Origin: Closterium sp. Naga37s-1
Taxonomy: Eukaryota; Streptophyta; Zygnematophyceae; Desmidiales; Closteriaceae
Length of the DNA: 64,000 bases
Reading direction: 5' to 3'
Assembly: GCA_947471745.1 (NCBI GenBank)
Contig: CANJKZ010001150.1
Location: 310,001 to 374,000 of the forward strand
Positions 18,060 to 29,808 of the stretch are shown piece after piece (the first letter of the stretch is position 1; every line of letters starts with the position of its first letter). Under the pieces are notes generated by a model. The model searched no databases, had not been told where the DNA came from, and was given only the letters and a program-made list of their open reading frames with translations. The translations under genes and the position numbers were made by a program.

Positions 18060-20120
18060 GGGACCTGAATCTCACCATACCGTACCAAGGGACCTGGATA
18101 AAGGTTTGTACCTGTACCTGGGACACCTGATGACCTACACCTTGAAATACCAGGGGGGGGGCTTGGGTGTGTCACAGGCAGCTAGAGCGATGAGGAAGGC
18201 AAAGAATAAACGAGACAAGCATGCAAAACGACAAAGACAAGCGGGAAAACGGTCAAAGGCAGAGGGAGAGAGGCTGGTGAAGCGGTACTTATCTGTTGGT
18301 CGCTCTGTGGCGGATGCTTGGTGGGGAGTCCAAGGAGACCCGCTGAACCTCTGCTGCTGCCTCCGCGCCCCACGTCCCCTTGACGAGCGTTCGCCAGGCA
18401 AAGCGACGGCCGTTTGTTGACGCCAGCAGGGCTCTGAGATGGTCAAGGGGCGGAGCGGGGGTGAGGGGGGAATGGTGGGGGGGGAGGGGAGGGAATTGAG
18501 TGCGAAAGCATGGCAAGCATGGCTGCTCAAGCACACCCGAGCGGAGGGGAGGGGACCTTTACCTTACCACGCCAGGGGAATAAAAGTTTTGCACCAAGGG
18601 GAGGGGGTACCTGACAGTCTTAACCTTAACAAAATGGGGGGCTTGGGTGTGCTATGGGGCATGCGAAACGAGCGGGAAGGGCTGGCGGAGTGATACTCAT
18701 CTGTTGGTCGCTGTGCGCTGGTGGCTGAGGGAGAGCCAAGTCGCCCCGCTGCTGCCTCCCACGCGCGTCCCCACAGCAGCTCCCCTTGTGCGCCTCCCCG
18801 CGACGCCCGCCGAAGGCATGTTCCTTGACGCCAGGCGCGAGGCTGCGGGATAGGGAGGCAGGAAAGGCGAAGAGGGGGAAGGATGTGTGATGAGAAGGGA
18901 GTCCGCGGAAGAGGAGGGGGAGTGCGGAGGACGCGCATGCAAGCAAGGAGCACTCGCGCAGCACAAGGGGAAGGATGAACAGCTGCTGTAGCACACTCAA
19001 GGGGGGTTGGTGGGGGGGATACCTGTACCTTACCTTACCAAGGATAAGTTTTGTACGTACCTTACCTTACCTTACCTGACCTTAGTCTGTACCTTTAAAA
19101 AAAGGGGGGGCTTGAGTGTGCTACAGGCAGCTACAGCGACACATGCAAAACGATGGAGCGAAATCAAAGCAAGCGAATGACAAACGCGAAAATGGTCTCA
19201 GGCATGGGCACGAAAACACTTATCTTCCTGACGAGCAGCGCGTTGACTCGCGGATGCAACGCGTTGACTCGCGGATGCAGCGCGTTGACTCGCGGATGCA
19301 GCGCATTGACTCGCGGATGCAGCGCGTTGACTCGCGGATGCAGCGCGTTGACTCGCGGATGCAGTGCGTTGACTCGCGGATGCAGCGCGTTGATTCGCGG
19401 CAGCGTTGAAGCGAGCAGAGAGCAGCAATGAGTGCAGCGCGAAGCACCTCCTGGAGCAACGGGGAGGAAGAGCAGAGTACAAATGAGTGAAGAGGCATGC
19501 GGAAGAGAAGAAGGGAAGCAGCACAGACGAAACGGACGGAGATGCATGCATGCTGCTGTAGCACACTCAAGAGGGGTTAAGGGGAGGGGACCTGTACCTT
19601 ATCGTACCAAGGGAAGGATAAAAATAATAAGGGACACCTGATAGTCTTACCTTAAAATAAAAGGGGGGGGTTGAGTGTGCAACAGGCAGCTAGAGCGAGG
19701 ACAAAACGCATTCACAATACAAGACGAAATCAAAGCAGGAATACTCATCTTTTTTCGGGTAGCAAGTTGACTCGCGGAAGCAGATCGTTGACCCGCGGAA
19801 GCAGATCGTTGACCCGCGGAAGCAGCGCGCTGCGTTGTCGAAGTGTTGAAGCGAGCGGAAAGCGGAGAGCTGCGATGAGTTCCAACGCGAAGCGCCTCCT
19901 GGAGCAACGGGGAGGAAGAGCGGAGCACAAATGAGTGAAGGGAAGCAGCACATGCATGGAAAGGGACGACGACGCAAAGCAGAGGCTGATGTACGACACG
20001 CAGGTGAGTCTGAACCGTACCAAGGCCGAACCTGTACCAAGTCTGACCTGATTCTCACCTCACCTGAACCGGGGAACACCTGTACCACCTACACCTGAAA
20101 CCTGAACCGGGGGGGAATGG
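18060..20120. repeat. Five diverged tandem units of about 450-560 bp
   Basis: A recurring block of ACCTTACC/TACCAAGG-rich sequence, a G-run, CTTGGGTGTG or TTGAGTGTG, then CTACAGGCAGCTAGAGCGA appears near 18125, 18622, 19092, 19650 and 20105. Within several units, AAAACGA.. and ACTCATCTGTTGGTCGCT or similar follow at comparable distances, and GCGCCTCCTGGAGCAACGGG is shared by the units at 19440 and 19890. The units are clearly related but diverged. Nothing marks them as protein coding. Confidence 0.65.
19237..19412. repeat. 21-bp tandem array carrying TTGACT boxes
   Basis: About eight head-to-tail copies of CGCGTTGACTCGCGGATGCAG, each 21 bp, with a few substitutions. Three further diverged copies (GTTGACTCGCGGAAGCAGAT and GTTGACCCGCGGAAGCAGAT) lie at 19764-19826. 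Each unit contains the WRKY-type core TTGAC[TC]. Because 21 is divisible by three, long frames appear on both strands. Confidence 0.85.
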
Positions 20121-21794
20121 GTGTGCTACAGAGCATCGCGAGCATGCGAGCAACGAGAGATCGACGGCGACCAGCCGGTGGTACTCATCATTAATTGTCG
20201 GATCGAAGCCGCACGCGACGCTGACGCGCGCTAACTCCACGCCGACGACGTTGACTGCGGGACGCGTCGCGGATCTTGGCGTGTTTGTCGTTGCAGCGTT
20301 GACTGGAGGCGTGTTGAAGTTGCTCGTTGCACGTCTTGAGTCTCTCTTCGCGTTCTGCCGAGGATCTCGAGTCGTCTTGTACACTCGGTTCCTGCGCGGG
20401 TAGAAAACATTTGTCAGAATAATGGTCGCCGCGCAGAAAGCAAAGAAAACAATGCAAAAACAGGAAACATGCGCGTCACAACGATATTTTGAAAACTTAC
20501 ACAATGCGTTGCTGCAAATGAAAATAGGCTGAGCTTTCGCCGTCTCAAAGCAGTCAGCTCGGCGGCGACATGGCTCCACTAGTTCATAGCTCGGCGCAAG
20601 GTCAGCAACGTTGCTCCAAGGCGGTTGAGATGTTGCAGCGGTTGGCCCATCGATCGAACGGACTGACGGTTGAATGTATCGTTTGAACGCAATGCCGAAA
20701 TGAGGAAGACTAGGAGAATATCAGGAGGCGAGAACGAGGCGAATTGGTTGGGAAATGGTGAATTGGGAAATTGACGGGTGAACGGAGGGGCACGGATTGG
20801 GGCTGAATGGGAGGTGAGTGGGGTAAGAACCGAGCAGCGAATGGGGCCAAAGGGAGTGCGCGTTGGTGGTGAAACATGAAAGAGCTAAGCCTGTTGGCGC
20901 CAAGGTGAGGCAGAACCGTTGGGCTAACGAATAGGCAAAAAATCAGATGAAAACGCCACATGATTCGCTGAAAGTGGGGACCGCAGTGGCCGAAGCGCTA
21001 GTTGCGAAAATGAGGTTCCCGCAACCCGCGCCTTCGCCGCCGGGAGGATAACGTTTGGCCACACGCGCTGGCATGGATCTGAGCACCAGTCTCAGGGACC
21101 ACCAAACCCTAGCTTCAGCCTGAAAGTGAGGAAAGAGATCAACCTCCAGCAGCTGCTGTCAGGTAATTTGGGCCGCTTCAAGCAACTCAGGATTTGTGTT
21201 GAGGGGGTGATTTCAAAAGAGGTTTCCCCTGCAACATGAATATTTTCGAGTCTTTCGTCCCAAGTTCCATGCAACAAAAGTCTCCGTATTAGTATGGACT
21301 GCCCAGAGTTCTGCCTGTGCTGGCCATCAGTGAAATTTCCGCCAGTTTTTCGCGAAGTCGTATCTGTTCTGGGCAGTCTTTCCTTTATGTGCAGACTCTT
21401 GCGTCCAGCCAACGCAGAACAGATTTTGAAGAGATGCAGAATGACCTACTCACCAGAAGTCGATCCATTACTGTAAAACACGCTGAAGGATAAATATTGT
21501 GAATCTGATTACGTGTTTCAGAACCACATAAGTGCATCCACCTTGGAACAAGTCAAATTGTTTACTGCACAGATACCTTATGAAATGCAGTGCTTATCAC
21601 AAATAAATGTTAGTATTCGTTCTTACGAGATACTCTTACCGTAACTATAAAACAAAGCTGCACCCGTGGATCACACAAACATGCCCCTTTTTACCATGAA
21701 AGGCCAGACGTGAACCCGTCACAGTGTCCTAGCGATGGTGGTGAACTTCAGATATTCAAAACGAGGGTTTTTATCGACAGTCGGGTGAGATCAT
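20121..21794. other. intergenic, no supported gene
   Basis: The open frames here (for example 20055-20579 and 21092-21412, both minus) show no known motif. One more TTGACTGCGGGACGCG-like box occurs near 20249. The right end is the 3' flank of MHX. Confidence 0.45.
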
Positions 21795-24700
21795 CTACAC
21801 CATATCTCCAACTATTCCATATGCATTCAGTGAAGAGAGCAGCATGTAGACAATCCAGAGCAGCATGAAGGCAAAGCAAGAGAGCCAAGCGAGAGGCCTG
21901 GGCCCTCCAAGCTCTCCTCCGAGCATGATTCTCCGAAGGAATAAGATCGCCATGCACACGGCAGTTGTTAAGAAAAAAACAATGATGGAGAAACCGAGGC
22001 CAGCCGTGCTCACATTGTTTGCTGATCCCAACACAAACTCATTGTAGAGAGTGGTGATGAGCCATGGAATACCCATTCCAGAGAAAACAATAATGCAATT
22101 GCTGCCAGGCATAGAGGAAAGCTCAGGTAAAGCGGTGCGTTCAAATAGCAGAAGATAACAAGCCTTGGCTAACCTCTGTGGCAATCCACACTCGAATCAC
22201 CACATTAAGCATTGAGACTGGCATGACAAGCAGCAGCAGTGGGAGAGCGCTGACCTGGCATTGATGTTGGCGATGGCGGAGTCAGCAGTGGGCAGGTGGT
22301 CTGCTGCCACCACACTGGCTATGAGGTCCGGGATGGATGTGCCCGTCGCCAGCAGCGTTATGGATACCACGAACGAGTTCACCCCTGGCAGGGGGGGTGG
22401 AGGGAGGAAAAACATGTACATGGGTTCAGGAGCGACAGGCGGCAGCTCTTTGTCTTGTGGGCACGCAGAATGAATTCATGTTCATAACTCCTGTGTAACC
22501 TCATGTATAACTCCTACCACACCTGTGACGCAGCCGAAGAGCGAGGCGAGCTCGACAACGAGGGCAGCGATGAGGGTGATGACGAGGATGCTGGTGATGA
22601 AGGCGGGGTAGCCGTGCAGCGCGTCAGGCGGGGGGATGAGCACCGCACACAGCGCCTTCCACAAGAAGCACACCGCCTGCACCACCACCCGCCGCACCCT
22701 CGCTGCCACTGGCTGGGCTTTACGGGCTGCTGGTTGCTCATGTGAGGGGTGCATGCTGCCTTGTGCTGTGAGATCATTGTAATCCGATGGGTGTAGCTGG
22801 TGAGGGAGAGGGGGATAGGATGGGACAGGAAATTGATCGGAAGGAGTGGAGGGCATCGCAGGCAATGGGGAACAAGAGTAGAATAGAACATGGTAATAAT
22901 TAGTACAGTGGTGACCTTATCATTATTGAAGCTGTACAGGGGGGCTGATGATGGCTATGCAAGTGGGGGCCATGGCAAAAATACCCATGGAGACATCAGG
23001 GACATGAACAACATGCCATTACAATACCTATCACATACACGCATGTGAGCATACGCAGTCATGTCACCACATGCCCTCGCATCAGCACATGCCATCATGT
23101 CAGCACATGCCGCATGTCAGCACATGCCATCATGTCAGCACATGCCATCATGTCAGCACATGCCATCATGTCAGCACATGCCATCATGTCAGCACCTGCC
23201 ATCATGTCAGCACATGCCATCATGTCAGCAGATGCCATCATGTCAGCACATGGCATCACGTCAGCACATGCCAACATGTCATAACAGGCATCACGTGGCA
23301 ACACACCATCATGGAGAGCACGATTTGTTGCCTCCACCGCATGCCAAACGACACGCCCTTTGTCCCACCGCTGCTGCCATCGCTCCCATGTGAATGCCTA
23401 GAAGCAATGAGTTGGGCATGGCTGTCTGGCTGAGGGAGCACCTCCACATCCCCCTGCTGAAACGCTTGCCCAGAGCTGCGCCTTCCCCTCCCCACCTCTT
23501 CATCCTCCTCCGCATCGTCCCACTCTCTGTCCTCCGCCTGAGACGATAGGCTCTGCCTGCGACTACCTCTCCCCATGCCCCCTTCACCACCACCACCACC
23601 ACTGCTGCGCCTGCTGCTGCGATCGTGTTCACTGCTCCTCCGCCTCCTCCTGCTCCTGCTTGGAGTGGAAAAATCGCCCAGTGCTGCATGGCCCTCCATA
23701 GCAGGACCAGAGGCAACACCTGGAGATAAATCTCCATGCAGGCCAGATACTGCTGCACCGCTGCCTGCAACAACCCTGTCTGCCATACCATTATCTGTAA
23801 AGGAAGCACTTCGTACAGTTGCGCTTTCAACACCCTCCTGCATTGCTGAGCTAGCAGCTCCTGCTGTCGCAGCAACGGCTTCGGAGGAAGCAGTGGGAGG
23901 TTGGCTGGTGGGTGGTGAGAGCGGCAGGGCTATGAAGGGCCAGCGTTGCTCCTGGGCGTATGCGTGCAGCATGAGCAGCGGCAGCTGCAGCACTGTCATC
24001 ACCGCCTCTGCTATCGTCACCTCGCCTGGCGTCCACACCTGGACAGGAGGAACACCAGGTGGAAACAACAAGAGACGTGAAAGAGAATTATAAGCAGGAT
24101 CAGCCTCAATGCTTGGAGAGCTTGAAGGTGGCTCACACGACAGCGAAATCTGATTGCCATTGCCATGCATCTTGACATGGAAACACATGGTGGGTGTGGC
24201 ACAACAACACAGCCATCCCTGAGACACAGCCTCCTGGGCTCACCTGTAGCACGATGTAGAGCCACACGTAGGCCCAGAGCGACCAGAGGAACTCGACAAG
24301 AAAGAGCCCCACGTCTGAAATGCGCTTGACAGTGCCAGCAGGAGGCACGAGCACACACACAGCCAGGATGGGGAAAATGTTGAAGGCTGCGCCGCCTATG
24401 ATGGTGCCTGCTCCCAGGTCTGGGTGCACACGGGGGAGGGAAAAAGAGGAGTACACGCAAATGAGTCGCAAGAAAGCACAAATTGTGGAAAAAATGCTAC
24501 ACACATGAAAGTACAGGGAATAGATGCACAAAACTAGGCAACAGAAGCCGTCTGGATGACAAGAGATGAGAGTAGAGAAGATGTTTTTACACGTTTGAAG
24601 GCATGGACGTTGAAATCTGTGCTTTCTCTCCTGTGAGTCTGTAACTCACACCTCACCATACGACCTGGAACCACGCTCACCCTGTCCGCCGGTCTTGCCC

Positions 24701-25455
24701 AGCCGCCTGACGGCGTCAATGACTGCGAGGGAGATCTGAGGCGCACACGTGCCCAGCGCCAGCAGCGTGATGTCAGCGATGGCTGGATTCCACATGCGCT
24801 GCTCCGACTCCATCCACCTACCAACCACAGGGTCCCTGATGACAAATTGGGTTCAAGGAAAAAGAAAACAAAAGAGAGCACACGATAATGTCAAAGCCCC
24901 TCTGTAAAAATATCGACCTTCCATAATTTCTGTTTCACTGTTTTACATGCAGCATGACGTTCTCCAGTGGAAGAATTTGTGCTATCAACAGATTCCGCGT
25001 TAGAAAAATATATTCTGCTCATAGCCTTTCGTTGAACTCAGAGTAAAATTGAATTCTTTCTTCCAAACGCACCAGAGTCTGACTTTACGGGTCTGCTGAA
25101 CGATGTTCTCCATAGCTTCCATGTATTTGCCTGTGATTGTAGCGAGGCCTATGAACAGGTACACCAACGCCAACGTGTAAATCGCCGTTCGTACAGTCAC
25201 ATCCCATGCGTTCTCTGCAGGAATGAGGAGATAACTGCTGCAAGCTGGCTCGTTGGACAGGTAGGTTGGATCGGACGGCCACAAATCCACGACGACGACG
25301 CTCGATTGACTTGAAACTGAACACGTCCATATCGAGGATGGAGACAGATTCGATACGAGAGCGGTGCAGACGTTCGTCAGGGGAGGTCGGAAGGAATAAC
25401 CGGTGGCCGACAGATCGAAGCCAGGCGGAGACGAGGACGATGGGACGCTCGTCAT
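21795..25455 (-). CDS. MHX: MHX-like vacuolar Mg2+/H+ exchanger (CaCA superfamily)
   Basis: Seven exons close in frame: 25455-25073, 24835-24681, 24419-24244, 24038-23369, 22726-22523, 22384-22255 and 22101-21795, giving 674 residues. The N-terminal region has AIYTLALVYLFIGLATITGK and YMEAMENIVQQTRK, as in plant MHX. The first alpha repeat is ADITLLALGTCAPQISL (~148-165) and the second is FVVSITLLATGTSIPDLIAS (~533-552). SNCIIVFSGMGIPWLITTLY and a hydrophobic C-terminus follow. MHX proteins exchange protons for Mg2+ or Zn2+ across the vacuolar membrane. The large loop between the repeats (exon 4, ~265-461) is Ser/Arg- and acidic-rich and longer than in AtMHX (about 540 residues in all). The exon 4/5 junction (phase 1, donor GTGGGA) is the least certain. 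The gene is divergent from asparaginyl-tRNA synthetase. Confidence 0.9.
23045..23285. repeat. 18-bp minisatellite inside MHX intron 4
   Basis: About a dozen copies of CATGTCAGCACATGCCAT with point changes lie in the intron between MHX exons 4 and 5. They give Met/Ser/Ala/His frames on both strands. Confidence 0.9.
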
Positions 25456-26071
25456 GGCATGAGGAAGGCGCAGCACGCTTCAGAGACTAGACTAACGGGA
25501 AGCTCATAGCGATTTCAGAGCATTCAGTGGTGCAAATGACTCTACGACATGGCCCACACCGACTGTCTCGTCTTAAAAAAAAACCACGAGCCGTCTCACA
25601 GACTCTTTTGACAAAATTCGTCCTTCGCATGCGTGAGGAGGTATTACTCTACTGTTTTAACGAAATACAGTAGCAGTAGTTTGTGGTCATGACGAGCTGC
25701 CAACACGCACTGGTCGCGTCGCAATAAGGAATCATGAATCCAAGAGCTGCCTCAAGCATTCTCCTATTCGCTCATTCATAGGCTTGCTCAAATAACTCCA
25801 GTTCCAGCGACAGTGTCAGCCGACATTCCCAATGCCTGACAAGCTTCAGAATCTGATCATACAGTATCACGGGACAGTATGCCAGACGGAAAGGTTGAAT
25901 TGAAGACATAGCATCCTGCAATCTAACAGGTTCGAGCCTGAAACATTCCCGAAGGCGAACAGGACTTGTAGTGCGAAGAGCAGCACCGCGCGAACAAATT
26001 GCACACGGCTTCATGACGACGGGAACTGCAACAGACAAAAACTGACAAAACGAAAGTGCACGAACAAAGAG
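25456..26071. other. MHX upstream region
   Basis: No protein gene is seen in this part of the 789-bp interval between the divergent MHX and asparaginyl-tRNA synthetase starts. Both promoters must lie within 25456-26244. Confidence 0.5.
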
Positions 26072-26153
26072 CGCGTTCAGCAGGATTCGAACCTGCGCGG
26101 GCAGAGCCCAACAGATTTCGAGTCTGTCCCGTTAACCACTCCGGCATGAACGC
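26072..26153 (-). tRNA. tRNA-Ser (anticodon CGA)
   Basis: The minus strand folds as a class II tRNA of 82 nt. The acceptor stem is GCGTTCA with TGAACGC, and the discriminator is G. The D arm contains GGAGTGGTTAACGG. The anticodon stem-loop is ACAGA-CTCGAAA-TCTGT with CGA at 26120-26118. A variable arm (GGGCTCTGCCC) precedes the T arm GCAGGTTCGAATCCTGC. The CGA anticodon and the long variable arm identify serine (UCG codons). A T-run (CGTTTTGTCAGTTTTT) follows as the expected RNA polymerase III terminator. CCA is not encoded. Confidence 0.95.
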
Positions 26154-26244
26154 TTGTTATAGGGTCAGACCATAAAATGTGCAACTTGTTTGTCACGTTT
26201 GATGGTTCGTCGCTCTCACTAATACAGTCACAGTTCAATCAGCC

Positions 26245-29178
26245 ATGGCGGACGGTTCAGCATCTCCAGCCGATAATGGCGAATCCACGCAGCCCGCTCC
26301 CGCTGTCTCGATCCTCGCTCCATACTCAAAAAGGGTCGTGATCAAAACTGTTCTCGGTGCACCAGATGGCGGCTTGTCATTAGTTGGGCAGACGTTAGTG
26401 GTGGGAGGATGGGTGAAGACTGGGCGAGAGCAGGGCAAGGGAACTTTCGCCTTCCTAGAGCTCAACGACGGATCGTGCCCCGCCAACCTTCAGGTACCGT
26501 CGCACAGTGTCGCACGCAGTCGCAGACCATCGTACACCGTCGCTCGCGGTGTGTTCGTCAAGGACCGGCGATCAGCGAGCAGTGACCGTCGCGTGCTAGC
26601 ATATTGTGTGATTCGCCAAATCGGGTGATCGCTGACGTGCTCCGTTGCTCGCGCGATCCAATTCAGCAACTGTTTAATCCGGCCGTGTGCTCGCGCAGGT
26701 CGACGGGGGTTTTGCATGGAGTGTTCAAGCTCCAGGTTTCTATTGATCGTCCCCCTCTCACACGAGGTCGTGATGCTGACGTGGATCTCTTCGTGGCATC
26801 GAGCCGTCTCGTCCTGATCCACCACTGTCCCTTCGCAGGTGATCGTGAAGGCTGAGGTGGCGGCGATTGGGGAGCTGGTGGCGACGGGCACGTGCGTGCG
26901 CGTGGAGGGCGAGCTGAAGCGCACGCCTGAGGGGACGAAGCAGCTGGTGGAGGTCCACGTCAGCAAAGTGCTCCACGTGGGTCCGTGCGACGCTGGCGTG
27001 TACCCCATCGCCAAGACGAAGCTGTCGCTCGAGTACCTGCGATCCGTCATGCACCTGCGACCGCGCACCAACACGGTATGACGCAATGCTGACGTGGCGA
27101 GCTGGGCTATCGGAGAGGAGAAGAAACGGATACCCTTCTGCAACCCCCGTTCGCCACGCTCTCCCCCTCTCATCTTCACGCCGCTTCGCCCCTCCCTCCT
27201 CCCATCCATTTCCCGCGCTCCCCCTGTCCTCGCTTCCCCCGCGTTTCCCACCCGTCCCGTCCCCGCGCTCCGCTCTCCCCGCGCAGATCGCGGCGGTGGC
27301 GCGGATCCGCAACGCGCTGGCGTTCGCGACGCACAGCTTCTTTCAGAAGCACGGCTTCCTCTACGTGCACACGCCCATCGTCACCACCAACGACTGCGAA
27401 GGGGCTGGCGAAATGTTCCACGTTACCACCCTCATCGCCGAAACCGAGCGCCGCGAAAAGGCCCTCTTGGAAAACCCCCCTCCCACGGACGCTGACGTGG
27501 CGGCCGCCAAGGACGCCGTGACAGCAGCGGGCGCCGCGGTGAAGGCTCTCAAGGAAGCCAAGGCGAGCAAGGAGGAGATTAAAGCCGGCGTGGCGGAGCT
27601 AACGAAGGCCAAGGAGGCGTTAGCTGCCTTAGAGGCACGGGCGAAGATGCGGCCAGGGCTGCCGCGGAAAGGGGAGGACGGCAAGGGGCCCGTGGACTTT
27701 GGAACGGACTTCTTTGCTCGGCAGGCGTTCCTGACGGTTTCGGGGCAGCTGCAGGTGGAGACGTACGCGTGTGCGCTGAGCAGCGTGTACACGTTCGGGC
27801 CGACTTTCCGTGCGGAGAACTCCCACACAACCCGCCACCTGGCGGAGTTCTGGATGGTCGAGCCCGAGATTGCCTTTGCTGACCTGGAGGTATGTTGCTG
27901 AGGTGTCTGTACTTGCAGCAGGTGTAATCCTACGTCTGCATTGCTGGTGTCAAATGTGCTTGTTTTGGGCCTGGCTTGTTTTCCTTCCACTCAGCACAGT
28001 CTCTCATGGTTTGATGTGTATGTGCTGCGTGTGTCCTGTCCCAACCAACCACTCCATGCAGGATGACATGAAATGCGCGGAGGACTATGTGCGATTTCTC
28101 TGCCAATGGCTGTTGGACAACTGTCACGATGACATGCAGTTCATGACCAAGATGTTTGACAAGACCGCTCTGGACCGCCTCGCACACGTGGCATCGTCGC
28201 CCTTCGCCCGCGTGACGTACACCGAGGCGATCGAGCTGCTGCAAGAGGCGATCAAGAAAGGGAAGAAGTTTGAGAATGCGGTGGAGTGGGGCATCGACCT
28301 TGCGAGTGAGCATGAGAGGTGAGACAGAAGGAGAAAGGGGGTTTGCCATGAATAAGGGGGAGGAGGGAGGTGGGTACTACAGCTTAAGGCTGATTTGCAG
28401 CAATGTTGTTGTTGGCAGTCACTCTAAGTTCCATATTGTTTTGTATTACCATGGCACATGTTGGCATTGCATGGGCATGGTATGGTATGGCATGGTGTGG
28501 CAGGTACCTCGCGGAGACGCATTTCAAGACGCCAGTGATAGTGTACAACTACCCCAAGGAGATCAAGGCGTTCTACATGCGGCTCAATGATGATGGCAAG
28601 ACTGTGGCAGCCATGGATGTGCTGGTGCCTGGGGTAAGCCATGCTCACTTTAGGGAGAGAAGCTGGTCGGTGGGCTTGCTGCAATACCCTGGCATGCATG
28701 GACACATAAGTTCGATTTTTTTGAAATCTGATGTGACCCATTCAATGCCTTTTGACAACGTGCTTGTCTGTGCAGGTGGGGGAGTTGATAGGAGGGAGTC
28801 AACGGGAGGAGCGCTATGACGTCTTGGTCAAGAGGTATGTGCTTGCTTCCTGTCTTGCCACGTCGGTGATGGTGGCGAATCAAAATCACTCTCTCAGCAG
28901 TGCATGCTTTTGGCCAAGCCGCATCAACACTTTCAGTCAAGCCACGGGGCACTGACTTCCACGTACATCACATTTCAACCATTTTGTTTCCCAGGTTGGA
29001 GGAGATGGACTTGCCACGGGAGTTGTACGAGTGGTACCTGGATCTGCGCAAGTACGGGACAGTGCCCCATGCGGGCTTTGGTCTGGGCTTTGAAAGAATG
29101 ATTCTCTTTGCCACAGGCATTGATAACATCCGAGATGCTATTCCGTTCCCTAGGTATCCAGGCCATGCTGATCTGTGA
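26245..29178 (+). CDS. SYNC1: Cytosolic asparagine--tRNA ligase
   Basis: Seven exons (26245-26493, 26839-27075, 27287-27889, 28062-28318, 28504-28633, 28776-28834, 28995-29178) join in frame to 572 residues, the same length as Arabidopsis SYNC1. It charges tRNA-Asn with asparagine. The OB-fold anticodon-binding domain (~30-160) has [20 protein letters not shown] and [10 protein letters not shown]. The class II catalytic domain follows, with motif 2 in [20 protein letters not shown] (~336) and motif 3 in [15 protein letters not shown] (~539). The insertion typical of plant cytosolic AsnRS, from [12 protein letters not shown] to KMRPGLP, is present at ~228-290. No transit peptide is visible, so it is cytosolic. 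A DNA transposon sits 44 bp after the stop, in the probable 3' UTR. Confidence 0.97.
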
Positions 29179-29237
29179 CCATGGGCTCTGCCATCAACGT
29201 TCTACATGAGAAAACATAATACCGTCATCGCCCGGAT

Positions 29238-29266
29238 ATAAGACATATATGTCTTATCTCGTACAC
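29238..29266. repeat. Left subterminal repeat of the pogo-like element
   Basis: This matches 32685-32713 in direct orientation and contains the palindrome AAGACATATATGTCTT. Confidence 0.85.
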
Positions 29267-29808
29267 GGGCAAAAATGCTTGAGTTATCTTGTAAACGGGA
29301 TGGTTTAGGGTGTCTTATAATTCTTATAAATGGAAAAAAATTTAAGTTGACTGTAACACTTGCAAAGTGTGTAGAAAACACCCAGGGACCAGATTCATTG
29401 AAACAGGCCGACCTCGGTGGTGATGCAGCAAAGCTGCCACTGGCAAGATTCCTCTGTGCTGGCAGCATCTAATGATGCTGCCAGCGTCGTTTTGCTGCCA
29501 ACAGCGCATGGCAGCTTCCAGAACGCTGCTGGCAGCACGTTGGCAGCGTCAGGCTGTCCTCTACGAGGAGATGCCTCGTAGAGGAGCGGCTCGGCACCTG
29601 TGGATGGGGCACTCTGGCTGGGGGGGGTAGTCGGGCTTTCACTTCATTTGGTGCTCATGGAGGTTGAATTCTCACCTCAACCTTGCTCTCGGCAGGCTCT
29701 CTAACCATGTGCAGCAAGGTACCCCTAGGCAAGTCCTCACCTCGTCCTCACGTGCAGGTGAATAACTACGGGCGAATTAACTCGCCCGGCGATGACATCC
29801 GCGTAGCC

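Noticed and set aside
19237..19412. CRISPR array
   Set aside because: The 21-bp units are directly adjacent with no unique spacers, and the genome is eukaryotic.
23045..23337. Met/His- and Ala/Asp-rich ORFs
   Set aside because: They are translations of an 18-bp minisatellite inside an MHX intron.
26490..27312. Minus-strand ORFs over asparaginyl-tRNA synthetase exons 2-3
   Set aside because: They are antisense shadows; the plus strand matches SYNC1 along its whole length.
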